Shown here piece after piece: positions 1-12,308 of a stretch of 64,000 bases of DNA (position 1 is the first letter of the stretch; every line of letters begins with the position of its first letter). The notes under the pieces were generated by a model that was not told where the DNA came from, searched no databases, and saw only the letters and a list, made by a program, of their open reading frames with translations. This DNA comes from Melieria omissa (lineage: Eukaryota; Arthropoda; Insecta; Diptera; Ulidiidae), in assembly GCA_963971225.1 (NCBI GenBank), contig OZ020269.1, positions 83,676,450 through 83,740,449 of the forward strand, written 5' to 3'. A program made the translations under genes and the position numbers.

Positions 1-660
1 ATTGCACCTTTATGGCAGTTCAGCGATCCATCGATTCCCTTCGTAATGCTGCTGTTTTGCTTCTCACTCTGCATCTCAATTCCTACACTCTTTGCCTTTG
101 GCTTTTCTTTGACTTTATTCTGAAGACGCATTTTTCCGTTGCTATTCTTCTGCACGAAAACTTCTGCGTCGTCGTATTTGTTCGAATCTTGCGTCTTGCG
201 GCTTTGAGTATATTGAATTGTTCCCCCTTGTATCTTTTTGTTGGATTGTGTGCGCTGCATTTTGTAATACTCGGTTTTTGGGTCAACGCAATTTTATTTA
301 ATTACGCACAATTTTATTGACTTTTAAGCATTGATGTCATAATTGTTGATGTCTGACTTGAGCTGTAATCTAATAAGAAGTGTGTTGACTTGTGTGTTGT
401 TAAATGGTTATGTTTTAAATAATGGGAAATCAAAGGTTTATAGCATTTAGCAGTGCCAGTGAAATTTTGTATACATCACCATTTATGTACTCCACGAACA
501 ATTTGGCTGACATTTTGTGTAAGCTTTATACAAGTTTTTAAATAAACTGGACATAAAGGTAGACGTGTTTAAACAATTACCACGCCTTCTTTTGTTGAGT
601 TGACTAATGACTAAGATAAATAAAGGTGAGATATAATTTCTAAAAATTTAGTTATCATAC
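1..660. other. Intergenic, no gene seen
   Basis: AT-rich sequence with overlapping short ORFs on both strands near the left edge (about 100 and 67 codons). Neither has a recognisable domain, and their hydrophobic or basic make-up looks like chance translation. Nothing functional can be supported here. Confidence 0.4.
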
Positions 661-664
661 TTAA

Positions 665-1164
665 CCCTTATGTGTGTGATGGGGTACCCGGGTACCCAAA
701 TCACTTTGATACTGAAATTTTACATACTTGCGGATAACCTAGAAAGGTGAAACTTCATGACAACTTCCAAAATTGTATTATGTCTTTATTTTCGAGTGTT
801 TGATTTCATTTAGTTGCTGGGGAACCCGGATAACCCAACACATTTTTTACGGAGTTTCATCGATTTCTTAGATATTTCTTGTAAGTAAAACTTTATAAAG
901 CAAATAATTTGTAATAGAACAATTTTATCTGCAAAAAATGGGAGCCGCTTTATTTGTTTGGGGTCGTAAAGGTCGGCTAGCATCGTTATCGAAAACTTTA
1001 AAACGTAAAAACTGTTTGAACCTGTCGAAAGGCAACTTTAAAACTTAACAAAAACGGTAAAATGTCTTACAGTGCAAACAAAAAGTGAGAAATTTTCGTA
1101 CAATTTGTACTGGGGTACCCCATCACATGGGTAAGAGTGTTCTTTTTTAGCACACACACTAGGG
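665..1164. mobile_element. piggyBac-like MITE (TTAA-flanked, 500 bp)
   Basis: The element is flanked by TTAA at 661-664 and 1165-1168, the target site of piggyBac transposases. The outer ends are inverted: the left reads CCCTTATGTGTGTG, and the right read in reverse is CCCTAGTGTGTGTG (two mismatches). A subterminal inverted motif GTGATGGGGTACCC lies near 676-690 and 1112-1127. There is no coding capacity, so it would be mobilised in trans. The superfamily call is inferred from the TTAA target and CCC ends. Confidence 0.7.
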
Positions 1165-1168
1165 TTAA

Positions 1169-3319
1169 AATGCCTGTTTCAGCATTAAGTTCTTACAATT
1201 TGTTTTTATAAACTTTGTTTCACAGCTAAAAAGACACAAATTTGTTGGTTATTTCAAAATATTCTTGGAATATTTCTCAATATGAAAAATTTCTATATGT
1301 AAACGGTGCATTTTGACAAAGAAATCGAAATATTTAAAAAAAAAAATGTTTCAAAGTTCTAAAGACACAAATTTTAACTACTGTAGAAAAATAGAGCAAC
1401 CGTTAGTTTTTCGGTTAACTTTATAATTCATTATTATTCGAAATAATGTCATAACATCTGTTAGTCATAAAGTTGTGTCTAACTGTTTAGAACTTATAGG
1501 ATTAGTTGTCTCCAAGCATTTAAAATGAAGTGCAATACTGTGTGAGACAGCCAACCGAATTCGCCAACCCTCGATGTTCCCGACAAAACTAAGATCCAGC
1601 GAAACATTAAACATTACTTATTTCTAGAATTCAACCGTTTTTGTTGACCTTCACGTTTCAATGTTGGCATTGTTCTGCTGAAATATGAGAATTTTCTTCA
1701 GGTGGCTCCCAACATTGGTAGAAAACACTTCTTGGTATTTGGTGCTATTCATTGAGCAAGTTACGAACACAAATGAAGACTTGCATGAGTTGAAAAGTCT
1801 CACCTATATCACTTGTGATTGTCCACGAAGTCCCTCGTGGAGAAATACCCCGTTTTCATTCGCAGATCTAATATAAATATAACCTAACCTAACATTGAGG
1901 TGATAATTTCTCATGAAAATATGCAAACTTGAATGTCCTGACAGTATCTTGTTCTCGAGTTTTCTTTAAGCTTTCTCAATTCTTCTAAGATTTTGCTGTA
2001 AATAACATTAGTTTCATCTATTAGAGTCACTTACATCAGTTATTAATTAATGAATTTTTCTTTCATTAGTTCATTCTAAATACAATTATCTAATATATTT
2101 TTCAACATTATTATGCAACATTTAATATCCGCTTTCTAAATGACTGAAAACATCCTGTTGCCTGCCTCCCGCTTCGCTGCTCATGCATCCTGTTTCTAAC
2201 AACATTTACGCTTTAAAAGCAAAGTTTTTAATATACTTTGAAGCATTCACTGCGCACGCTGCTCTCAGCGAGAGGTGTGCCCTTTGTTATTGTTGTTGTC
2301 AGGCGACCTCATAAGCAAATTGATTATATGTTTGTGCACTCAATGAGAGTAGAAGGCGAAGGTGTCTTCAGCCAGTAATCTCTTGCTTACGTTCGCGCTG
2401 TGCTGCGTTGTGTTGTGTTGTGTTGCGTTGCGTTGTGTTGTGCCTGTCAAACAGTCATTCAACTCCTGTTGTTCCACTTTTTTTTTGCATTTTTCTCACA
2501 GCGAATGTTATCCTTATGGCGGCAAGACACACACATCATTGGCGCCAGGACGAGGCGACTTGTGCATGTGTGTGTGTGTCTGTTTGGCTGACGAGCTGTC
2601 ATTTTATCTGTTTGCTAGTTGGTTGGCCCTCATCATGTAACTACGTCACCGCTAATACAACAACAACATCAACATCATCCTCAACACCAACAACATCAAC
2701 ATCCGCTGTCCAAAGTTGTGCAACTATAGTCAGTCGCGCGTGTGTGTCTGCCTGATTTTAGGGTAAAGTTGGGTAAATCAGCGTCAATGTTTACGTTATG
2801 TGGCCTTTATTTATTTATGTGTAGGTGTCGTTTCTGATATGCGTTGTTGCTGTGGGGTTGGTGTGAGATCAGCGTTTCGCCTGCTACGGAAATGTTGGCC
2901 GGCTTCTGCTGCCGTTACTGTTAATCCATTTTATTGCAAGCCAATGTATTCTTAATGATCCCTGATTTATTTCATAAATTCGCGCGGTTTGGCACACAGA
3001 TTTGCATTTTTGCCGGAAAACCCATTTTCGTTTAATAAAGTAGAGGTGGCTCTCAGCATTGGATTAATTTGTGTTGGCATATGAAGTGGGCGGGCTCGGC
3101 CCGTATCGGCTGGTATAATAACTTTATGGGAAAATAAAACCGAGGTTCCCGCGACCAATCATATTGTGTGTGAATTGAAGAAAACACATTAAGTTTTTAT
3201 TATTTAAGTTTTATTAATATGTCGATTTTGTAAGGTGGATTTGATGGATTTTCTTGTGCTGTGAAATATTGTTACAGGGTGTAATAAATGTCAGAATTCA
3301 GAGTATAGTTTTAGATCAA
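1169..3319. other. Intergenic stretch with simple repeats
   Basis: No gene recognised. It contains an AACCTAACCTAAC run at about 1877-1893 that may be a LINE tail, a TGTTG/CGTTG-rich patch at 2395-2445 and CAACAACATCAACA repeats at 2655-2702. Short ORFs over these patches are translations of simple sequence. Confidence 0.4.
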
Positions 3320-3461
3320 CCTATTTTTAGTAGAAATTTGTCCATGTTATACGAATAAAAGTTGGGGCTAGAAAATTATGATGATATCATTCATTTGTCT
3401 GGGGTGGATTTGGCGTTCATTAGGCTTGGTGCAACGTATTTTCCCAGTAGTCCCGAAAAGG
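3320..3461. mobile_element. Truncated TTAA MITE (same family as 12,309-12,545)
   Basis: The right end TCCCAGTAGTCCCGAAAAGG is followed by TTAA (3462-3465), and an internal block around 3361-3383 (GTTGGGGCTAGAAAATTAT) closely matches the element at 12.3-12.5 kb. No TTAACCC left end is visible, so the copy appears 5'-decayed or truncated. Confidence 0.55.
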
Positions 3462-3465
3462 TTAA

Positions 3466-5006
3466 ATCATTGTGTATTGAAAAGATGGTTTAAGGTGTTA
3501 ACATCACTTTGCACGATGAAAGTGAACGATTTTATTTAAAGCAAAACGTATTCAATCTTATTGATTAAGCGTATGATGATATTTGTATTTCATTGTGAGC
3601 GTGAATGCACTGGCCTATCATCTCAGTATACAAATTCCAACCTTAGGATGATCCTTTCCATCTCACTCTCACGCAATATTACGTGCGATGATTCACTGTA
3701 CGGCGGAAAAAAAAACAATTATACAGCTATGCAGTACACCATCGATGCCTGTAAGGGGAAGCGGGTATTAGAGAAAACACCAAACCGATCTTAGCGAAGT
3801 CCCCAACCATCCTGACCTACACAACAGATGGCGCTATGAGCGGTAGCGGTATCGCCGTTGCTAAGTGGCGATAGATGGCAGCGCCATCACTTAGCGCTAC
3901 CTCCGTTACCAACACAAGGCTATATCATGTGGAGCCCCTATGCTGCAGAGAGGAGTGAAATAAAGATAGACAGACATGTTCCAATCACAATAACAATGAG
4001 GAGTGGAATAAAACATCCTTTTCATTAAAATTTCGATGATTTTTCAACAAAGATGAGGCTAGAAAGATGAGCCTCAAAGAAATTTCGTTCTTTCACACGG
4101 CATTAAATCGCACAATCTTGATGGCCAGTTGACATTGTGACATTTCTGGAAGATGATTCGGTTTGATTTTGGGAGATGACTTGGAATGACTTCCGAAGAT
4201 CAATCGGGATGATTTCGGCAGACGATGAGTGTTTTTTACAATGCGAACGGGTTCTTTCTTTGTGTAGCTCTTCATTTTTAGTAATCAGAACAATCGTAGA
4301 CGACAGTTGTCAAACTTCAGTGCTACCATCTGCACAGACACAAAATGCTATTAAATTTTTATCATGCACTTTTATGGGAACGCTCTTTGAAAGATTTACT
4401 TGCTTATCAATTAAAAAACCTGTGTATTGTTCTAAATTACTAAACTATACCCGCATTGAAAACTTTTTTCATTGAAAGCTTCTACTAAAACCCCTACTTT
4501 CATACGTATGCCTATTGTTCGACATTAAGAATTTGCGTTGTGGGAAACCTGCCATGCCCCTTGTACAATGCTCATGAAATTTTGATACTATCCGAAGTTT
4601 CCATGCTGTCAGACGTTATTCAATATTATAGATTTGAGTGGAGTTGTAAAGGCCGTGCCAAATCACCGGGTTTTTTTATTCATAAAAATGGAGAGCATCG
4701 AAAGACACAAACCTGGTCAGTTTGGGACTGTAACCTCACTAAAACCACCTTTTTCTAGTCTTTTGGCCCACCCGGTTCCACCGGAGAAGGGCTTAGTACG
4801 AAGCTCAATCGTTCGTTACACATATGTCATAGTTGTCAACAGTTCTCGTACTACATGTATTCTTTTCCGGTTGCGGCACCTTTATGCCCCTCTGAAGCCA
4901 ATAATAACTCTGGGCAGCATAATGCACGGTGCTTTCCAATTTTCTGGTGAGGGCATCATTTGTGTGAAATTTCATGTGGAACGACAGATCTGTAAGTCGA
5001 TGCTGT
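3466..5006. other. Intergenic; one hairpin-like inverted repeat
   Basis: No gene recognised. An imperfect inverted repeat at 3842-3910 (left arm GGTAGCGG..GCTAAGTGGCGAT, right arm its near complement) would form a hairpin. Short ORFs at 4.2-5.1 kb have no recognisable domains. Confidence 0.35.
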
Positions 5007-5141
5007 CAGTGGCGCACACAGGATTTAATTTTGGGGGGTTCCTATCTATTGAGCCGAATACCGTTCGAAACCACATTTTGTAGCAGCAATTTTTATGTTT
5101 GGGGGTTTGAACCCCTAAAACCCCTTCCTTGTGAGCCACTC
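5007..5141. mobile_element. CAGTGGCG-ended MITE, copy 1
   Basis: The left end CAGTGGCGCACACAGG is mirrored by AGCCACT at the right (about 5134-5140). The interior carries G-runs and a TTTGAACCCC motif shared with copies at 7737, 15037, 52401 and 54594. Length is about 135 bp with no coding capacity. Confidence 0.6.
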
Positions 5142-5476
5142 GATGCCGTACAAAATTTAATAATTATAATGTTGCTGGATTATAAAATATAAATATTTGA
5201 GTTGGGTGGGCTATGCCACCTTGTCCACGCTCAACAAAAAATATCCAAAAAGTTTTCCTAGCCATATCACACATTGTATTAAAAATTCAGTAGTTTCCGA
5301 GTTTATACAAAACAAACAAACATTCATTTTTATAGATGAAAATATAAGAAATTTAACTAAGATCAGATTTAGAACAATCGATCAAAAATTTCTTCAGTTA
5401 TCTTGCCCACCGTTGTGCAAAATGTGGCTTTGATAAAAACGCGAGTTAAGTTTCAAAACGTATTTCATAAACGTAT

Positions 5477-5837
5477 TGTTACGAAAATGACTTCTCCAAG
5501 TTCGTTTTCGGATTGTGCTTGAAAATAAAACGACTTCAATTGTTCAGCGCAAACGCAGTCAAAAACCAACCAATCATTTACAGATTTACACTTTGCTTGT
5601 ATCTACACTTGTTGCTACTTTGCTTATTCAACTAAGACTCGACCCTCTGCGCTGCCCACTGCTGCCTTTTATACTTGCCTGGTTATCGCACCGACTGTTC
5701 TAGCACATTCCCATTGGACATTGCACGACCATTCTCGAACAGCCCATCACCTTCGCGAACCTTCCTCGCCATATCAGAATTATAGCAAATTTGCCGTACT
5801 CTAAAGTGCACAGCACAGAGTGTCTCATCGTTACAAT
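5477..5837 (+). repeat. LTR-like repeat (possible solo LTR), copy 1
   Basis: It begins TGTTACGAAAATG and ends CGTTACA, a TG..CA layout with a short TGTTACG/CGTTACA inverted end. It contains AATAAA (about 5525) and a TTTTATAC box (about 5668). Related sequence occurs at 17,327 and about 43,593. No gag or pol is adjacent, and no convincing target duplication was seen. The solo-LTR reading is inference. Confidence 0.45.
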
Positions 5838-7736
5838 ATCATTGGGTTCAAAACTATTTTAAAATATTTTCGGAGTCATAATTGCTTCTGAATATGATTC
5901 TAGAGGTGTCAATACATAAAGTCAATAAAAATGGACCCAGTTTAAAAAAAAAAATCTAACTCCTTAAACGAAAACTCATACATTCCGATTCTACAGAACC
6001 ACCATTTTGTTTTGAATGTTTTTCTTCAGTTTCCCCATCGACCTTTTCATCTGGGAATTTTACTCAATTTACCACTAAAATTTTTTTACACAATGATTGA
6101 AAATTAGTCAGAGCACTCGACATCAGAAAAACAGTTGTTAATTGTGTAAAAGTTCTCAATTTGCTTTCATCTATTTCAAGCGCAGTTTTTTCTTCACACT
6201 TGATTTATTTCCCCTGTAACGTAGAGAAAAGTACTCTAACTTGCATAAAATTTCAGCTGACAGCGAATGTTTATTGAACACTCAATGTTAGTCTGACTCA
6301 CGATTGGAATTCATGGGGGAAATCAACGTAAACAGCAGCTGACTAATTGCAAATTCTCTGACTGACTTAAAACTTTCCTTAAATGCAAAACTGCATTATC
6401 TGAATAATGTCTCGTATTTTGTACGCGTTACTTCTCCCCAAAGCGCCTTAAAATCTTTTTGTCACGCATTTAGTGCCAACAAATGACACCAGCGAGCCTT
6501 CGTCGTCGTCGTCGTCATAATGTGCGTGTAATCCCTTGTTTAAGCGTAAAAAATAATAAAATTTATTTTTGTTGTTTTTCATATCACCAACAATGCATAA
6601 CTTAAAACTAGTCAGTTGCTACGCCTTTTTTCTTGCCATGTTTGTCCTCTATCCATATTTGCGATTGTAAAATATTGCAAAAACGACAGCAACTTTTCAA
6701 TTCCTTAGCCGGCATCGCAATGAACGAGCGACGAATAATGTGTGCCACATACAGTCTGGATAAATTTATAAACTAATCTCAATAAAATAAAACGCAAACA
6801 CTCATGTAAACAATTTATCCGCCCATAGCGATAAGCAGAAGAAGAAGAAGCGTCAATCCGGGGGATTTATACCGTTTCGGTTATGTTTACATGCCATTTT
6901 TTCTGCCATCGAGTGCTGACTTCCACATGCAGATTATTTGCAAAGTTGCAGAGCCAAATCGTAGGCACACGCGGCAGCATTACAACAAACACACAAACAA
7001 ATGGCAGTAAGTAGCGTGGAGTGAATGAAAGCGATAAAAAACACTCACACATGCAGACGGAAGTCATAAGTCAATGTCGCGCGAAATGATTTTACGACCG
7101 TACTTGAAATAAAGGCAGTACCAGGAAATTAAAAAAACACTATGGAGCAAATTATTCAGAGCTCATTGACAGGTTGTTCTGATCAGCTGACTAAGTAAAG
7201 ACAAGGTTCAGTCGCCTTTGAAACAGATTGGAAACCTCTATAATGCAAGAAACTGGGAGATACTTGAAAATTTGGAGAAGCTTTTACGCAAGTACTCATT
7301 TTTTACTTACTTTGTTAAACAGTTCATTAATGTTGCTCGCAGTTTCTGCACATCTCGTACATTTTTGCTTAAATTTGGCTAAAATAACAGCAACAACTTA
7401 ATTAAGAAGCTGCACAAAAAAGTGCGTGGTGTCACTAAAGCCACACCCACTATTCGCAAGAGAATGAGGAAGGCGTTATGGGCTCTAAGGTAATTGCAGA
7501 TACTGTTGCTTTACAAGGTCAATCAATATACGACATTTATTTGTTTTATATTGTATTTCATTGCATTTTATTAACCAAACTTCAAATGAGTTATGAGCAA
7601 TTATGACATTCGCAATAAGGTTTAATACTGTCGACACTCAAAAGTTTGTTAAAGTATATACACAGCAAGTAGCTCCGTTGTGCTATCACAAAAAAAAATG
7701 TGTAGATTTCGCAACATCTATGAAGTGTCTAAGACT
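5838..7736. other. Intergenic, nothing recognised
   Basis: AT-rich DNA with only short unsupported ORFs. A GTCGTC run at about 6501-6518 and a GAAGAA run at 6837-6849 are simple repeats. Confidence 0.35.
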
Positions 7737-7878
7737 CAGTGGCGCACTCAGGATTTTATTTGGTAGAGAGGACTTGCGTACAATTTTTGAGAATGGAATT
7801 CAAAATCGTGTTTTGCATTAGCAATTTTTTTATTTAAGGGGGCTGGTTGGGATTTCAAACCCCCTGTGTGCGTCACTG
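7737..7878. mobile_element. CAGTGGCG-ended MITE, copy 2
   Basis: Both ends are clear: CAGTGGCGCACTCAGG at the left, and the right end read in reverse is CAGTGACGCACACAGG. The interior GGGGGCTGG..TTTCAAACCCCC matches the other copies. Length is 142 bp. Confidence 0.65.
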
Positions 7879-9419
7879 CTGGAAAGGAAATGGAAAGTAC
7901 TGGGCAAATCCAATATTTCAAAACTTCGAACTACCAGGAGTTCTGCTAAAGGAAGCTACGTTCTGTCTCAGGGTCAACTGTTGATATGAAAGTTGAAACG
8001 ACTTTCTCGGGCACTACTAAGCCTTCAAGTACGACCTCCGGATCTTCTTAGCTTCAATAAAACCACCACCACCTTCATAGTCTCAGAGTCTCAGAATAAA
8101 CCGGAATGACCTCCGATTATTGCATCAAACCTTCTGATGTTAACCTAACTTAAGGTTATTCACATTACTAAAGGTTATTCAGATTATTAGGACTTCAGGC
8201 TATTCAGATTATATTTGAATATTTTCTACTGCTACTCTAAAAAGAGCAGACGGTGACAGGTAAGATGTTGAACTACAATTTTCTATAATTCTGTGGTCAA
8301 AAACAATAAACGCTTAGGTCGACTTAAGGTTATGGTAGGTCGGTTTACTAAGCTTTTAATTCTAAACACCAGAAAGATAATAAGATTCATTGTGAAATCC
8401 TCCCGTCCCAATGTGGTATCATAATTAGTCATGTCTCTGTGCCCAAGTTGGTCTTGGTTTCCATTAATTTTTCTTTAAAGCTGCTTTAATAGAAGTCCCT
8501 ATCACGAAAAACCTCATCTGTCTAGGTGTAAGGACTAAAGAGACAATGTCCTGTTAAAGCCGCCATCTGTGAGACTGAAATATTAATTACTAATAATACT
8601 TTTCACTAAAGTTTTTACTCATCTCTGCTGATGAATTGTAAAAAGCACTTTCATTACATCAGTGGGAAGTTATCACTACTTCAATCAGAATTCAATCGGT
8701 TCCAGTCTGTCAAAAATGCACAATTCACCAAATCATTTCACAAAAGCTTTCAACTCTAAATTTCCATTAGTCACTGCATGCTGGCTGTACGGCGCTGATT
8801 TATTGATTCAACAAATTACCGCAAAACAAAGATTGAAAGCTCTGCCACTTAACTGTTCTTCTCCGAAAAGAAATTCCCGCCGGCGATTCTCATCACTTGC
8901 CACTGACATTTCCAAAGTTATCAAATCGATTACAACTCATTTAATTGGTGAAGTTTGACGCTAACGCCGCTTCTTAGCATAATTATTAATTTTCCTAATG
9001 CCGCTACTTGACTTCAGGAAAGTTAATTGAAATCTTTTTGCCCTGACCCAAAAATCAATGCTGAATTATTGCTTCGAAATAAGAACGACTTAGAAACAAA
9101 TGTTGCTGAGTCAGTGCAGGCAAAGAACAAATTAAAATTCTTTGCAATTATAGCAAAGCGCTCAGCTCATTTATCTTGCAGTGGATGCGTTTCTCTATAT
9201 TTCACCGCTGCATTCCAATAGCAGCGAGCGGCGGTGCAGTTGATAGACAAGGCATGAGCCGAGCGATACGCGTATCGACGAGTAATCAACAAGACGCGTG
9301 CGCGCACGTTTCATAATTGCAGCCCAGTAATTTGGCTTTTCCCGTCAATACCTACGCGGCTTTGTTGTTATTGTTGGTATAGTGCGTGCGGTTTTGTGGT
9401 AGTTATGAGAGTGTTGGGT
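7879..9419. other. Intergenic, nothing recognised
   Basis: No coding or RNA gene recognised. Short ORFs at 8.66-8.96 and 9.03-9.22 kb lack recognisable domains. A CpG-rich patch at 9230-9320 is unexplained. Confidence 0.35.
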
Positions 9420-9793
9420 ATGAGAGAGATAGTAGTTGCATAGTTTACATCACATCAGATAGTTTTTGTTTTGTTTACATGGAAATGTTTTTTGTACCAC
9501 AATGTGTAGTTTACATTGCCGGAGCGAGTAAAATTTAATCAAAAATAGTTATTTTAGGCTGCTATGGGTTTGTCACTGAAATTAGACTTTTTAAACTACT
9601 ATATGTTGTAGTCTACATTGTTATACAAAGTGATATTTTGATCAATGTTGTCTACATATTCACTACACAATCTTCACAGAGTTTTATTAAAATATACTTG
9701 AAGATCTTTTGAAACTACTATATGTAATCTACATTGTTACACGAAGTGATATTGTGTTCAATTTATCAGTTAGAAACTGTTCCGAAACCTATA

Positions 9794-10019
9794 GGTATAT
9801 AGACAACTTTTGAAACTTCTATATGTAGACTACATTGCTACACGAAGTTATATTTTGTTAAATGTTGTCTACAAATTCTCCAACATTTATAGTAACATGT
9901 TTTTTATATTGAAATATACACAATTATTTAGGCTACTATGTTTAGTTTCCTTGCTAAAAGCAGTAAAGTTGAATTAGAAATTGTTTCGCAACCTACAGAT
10001 TTGTCTACATTTTGATGTA
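9794..10019 (+). repeat. 226 bp perfect direct repeat, copy 1
   Basis: Read base by base, this segment is identical to 10,243-10,468 (offset 449 bp). It lies inside the GTCTAC-rich block. Identity against a diverged background implies recent duplication, gene conversion or an assembly artefact. Confidence 0.8.
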
Positions 10020-10242
10020 GACAATCTTGTTTATATGTAAAATGTAGTTAAATTGATAAAGAAAGTAACTACACACTCTTCACAGAATTTCATTGAAATA
10101 TAGACAACTTTTGAAACTACTATATGTAGTCTACATTATTACGCAAAGTTATATTTTGTATAGTAGTCTACATTATTACGCGAAGTTATATTTTGTTCAA
10201 TGTTGTCTACAAATTCACTATAAACTCTTCACAGCATTTATT

Positions 10243-10468
10243 GGTATATAGACAACTTTTGAAACTTCTATATGTAGACTACATTGCTACACGAAGTTAT
10301 ATTTTGTTAAATGTTGTCTACAAATTCTCCAACATTTATAGTAACATGTTTTTTATATTGAAATATACACAATTATTTAGGCTACTATGTTTAGTTTCCT
10401 TGCTAAAAGCAGTAAAGTTGAATTAGAAATTGTTTCGCAACCTACAGATTTGTCTACATTTTGATGTA
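10243..10468 (+). repeat. 226 bp perfect direct repeat, copy 2
   Basis: Second copy of the segment at 9,794-10,019. It starts at GGTATATAGACAAC and ends at TTTTGATGTA, after which the two flanks diverge. Confidence 0.8.
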
Positions 10469-10879
10469 AACAAACTTATATCTTGTTTATATGCAACAAG
10501 TGGTTTAATAGATAAAAACCTACACACTTTTCGCAGAGGTTTAGGTTTGTCTACATTAAAATGTAGATAACTAGAGCTGAAAACGCTGAGCATTATTTTC
10601 GATTTATCTACTTCAAAATGTAGACAACTTGTAACCCAACGCTGCGCACATCTATCAACAATAGTTAAATTAAACGTACGCGCAGCAAGCAAAAAACGCC
10701 AACCACAACAACAACAACAACATCATCTATACATTCGTTCAGCTACAATTTTTTTTCTTTCCTGCCTCTAGCTGTGCGTCTGTTATGGCCATTTTCTGGG
10801 CTTTTATTTGTAATGATTTTATTTCAACTTATTTCTTTATGTTTTCTGCTCTGCTGCTTTTAAATTAATAAATTTTTTA

Positions 10880-11570
10880 TTGACTTCTATGGGCCGACAA
10901 ATGATTGGAATGGATAGACGCCGTGCAGACAGACAGCCGGCTGGCCGTTGGTTTCGAGCTGGCCAGCTCTCCGCGTCGCCTTGGCTTGCACTCGTGTTGA
11001 GCGCTTTGAGCTGGAGATTTGCGTTGTCTGTGTTGCTGTTGCCGCCACGCAGGAAAACACTGGAGCACTAATAAGTAACTGAAAAAGTATCGCTCTCCAA
11101 CCGCTTGGCGAGCACGCTGAGCGCAGCCAGTCCGCCAGCCAGCCAGCGAGCCAGCTTGAGCTGCTGCAACAACGCGCGCAGCGGCCGTTGGCGTTCTTGC
11201 GGCTGGCTGCTCGTTCCATTATTGAACGTTTCGCATCTATGCGCCGCTTTTAGTTGCTTAAGTGTGTTTAGTCTCATTTGACGTTCGTCTCAATACGCAG
11301 CGGCGCGACGCGCATGGCCCAGCCACCGATATCCGTAAAGCGTATTGCAAACGCGTTACGATTCGAATTCGAGCGCGTGCGACGTTTCGACTTTCAAGTG
11401 TTGGCGTTTGAATATTTATTGTGTTGGCATTAGTTTTGTTGTTTTGTGTCAATCTGTATTTTTTTTTCGACATTGCTGGTTGTTAGTGTTGGAGGCGCTT
11501 AATTGTGCAAACGAATCCATTAATAAATGTGCAAGTCGCAGTGGTGCCAAGTTTTGTTGCTGAATATAGT
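10880..11570 (+). promoter_or_regulatory. CpG-rich candidate promoter/5' exon of ena
   Basis: A sharp switch to GC- and CpG-rich sequence in AT-rich surroundings, about 2 kb upstream of the long ena coding exon. ORFs are open on both strands, as expected from composition alone, and none has a domain. A TCATTT initiator-like site lies at 11,274-11,279. The assignment to ena is by position and composition only. Confidence 0.4.
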
Positions 11571-11946
11571 TTTCAATTAATATAGCAAATTGCCTCGTTG
11601 AGCGATTTAAAGCATTTATATGTAAAACATTTTGCCAAAAAATCTTGAAAGAAAGAGTTTGCTACAAACAAGTTTTCTAAAAATAAAATTATATTAAAAA
11701 CAATTTGTTGGAGATATTCAAATCTTTCCAGGAGGCATCTAATGTGTTATATAAGCTTTTATAAAGCGTGTTATGCATTGCGAATGGACAGATTTATAGT
11801 GCTTTCCTAATGTGCTGAAATAACCAAAATACCTTTTTATATAAAAGTGTCTCAATTTATGCCCAAGTTTACAAAAAATCTCTCAGAACGTTTCGTATTT
11901 TTTAAAAAGAAATTAAATCAATTAAATTTAATTAATTAAATAGAAA

Positions 11947-12123
11947 ATGGCTACATCCCAAAAGACCCTGGAATTTTTTGAGGAAACGTTAATAAAGTGT
12001 TCAATCGTTGAAATCAAATCACTTGAGGACATCGACGATGCGAACATTTCTAAAATTATCACTAGCACCGCTCGCAATGTCTTCATTTTTGGAGTAAACG
12101 TGATTAAGTTTTTTAAACGTTGA
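11947..12123 (+). CDS. Small uncharacterised ORF, 58 codons
   Basis: An ATG in AGAAAATGG context opens 58 codons ending at TGA (12,121-12,123). The peptide begins MATSQKTLEFFEET and has an acidic, helix-prone middle (VEIKSLEDIDDANISKI) before a basic end (FFKR). Amino-acid use is more protein-like than most short ORFs here, but the family is not recognised. The end of the ORF overlaps a short sequence repeated just downstream (GATTAAGTTTT..AAACGTTGAAATTTT), which suggests it may be a transposon remnant. Confidence 0.25.
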   Translation: MATSQKTLEFFEETLIKCSIVEIKSLEDIDDANISKIITSTARNVFIFGVNVIKFFKR

Positions 12124-12308
12124 AATTTTGAATATTTAGAAAATATTACCAAACATGATTAAGTTTTACAAACGTTGAAATTTTGTTAAAAAAATATCAG
12201 GGAAATGCTTAGAGTAACAAATCACATGGGAACATCGATCAACATGCCGTCATTTTGAAAAATTTTGAATATTTAGAAATTATTACCAAAATCGATCACA
12301 ATCTTTAA

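Larger units (their letters stand above)
9420..10640. repeat. GTCTAC/GTAGAC-rich repeat block
   Basis: At least 13 GTCTAC or GTAGAC hexamers occur, mostly within TTGTCTACA or TGTAGACAA contexts, in degenerate repeats sharing a 'TATATGTAG.CTACATTG.TACACGAAGTTATATTTTGT' type unit. It lies 2.6-3.9 kb upstream of the first ena coding exon. Function is unknown. Confidence 0.6.

Noticed and set aside
1877..1893. Interstitial telomeric repeat
   Set aside because: Only two to three units, and Diptera lack TTAGG telomeres; a LINE tail explains it better.
2395..2755. Overlapping ORFs of 63-115 codons
   Set aside because: Translations of TGTTG/TGTGTG and ACAACATCAAC simple repeats in three frames.
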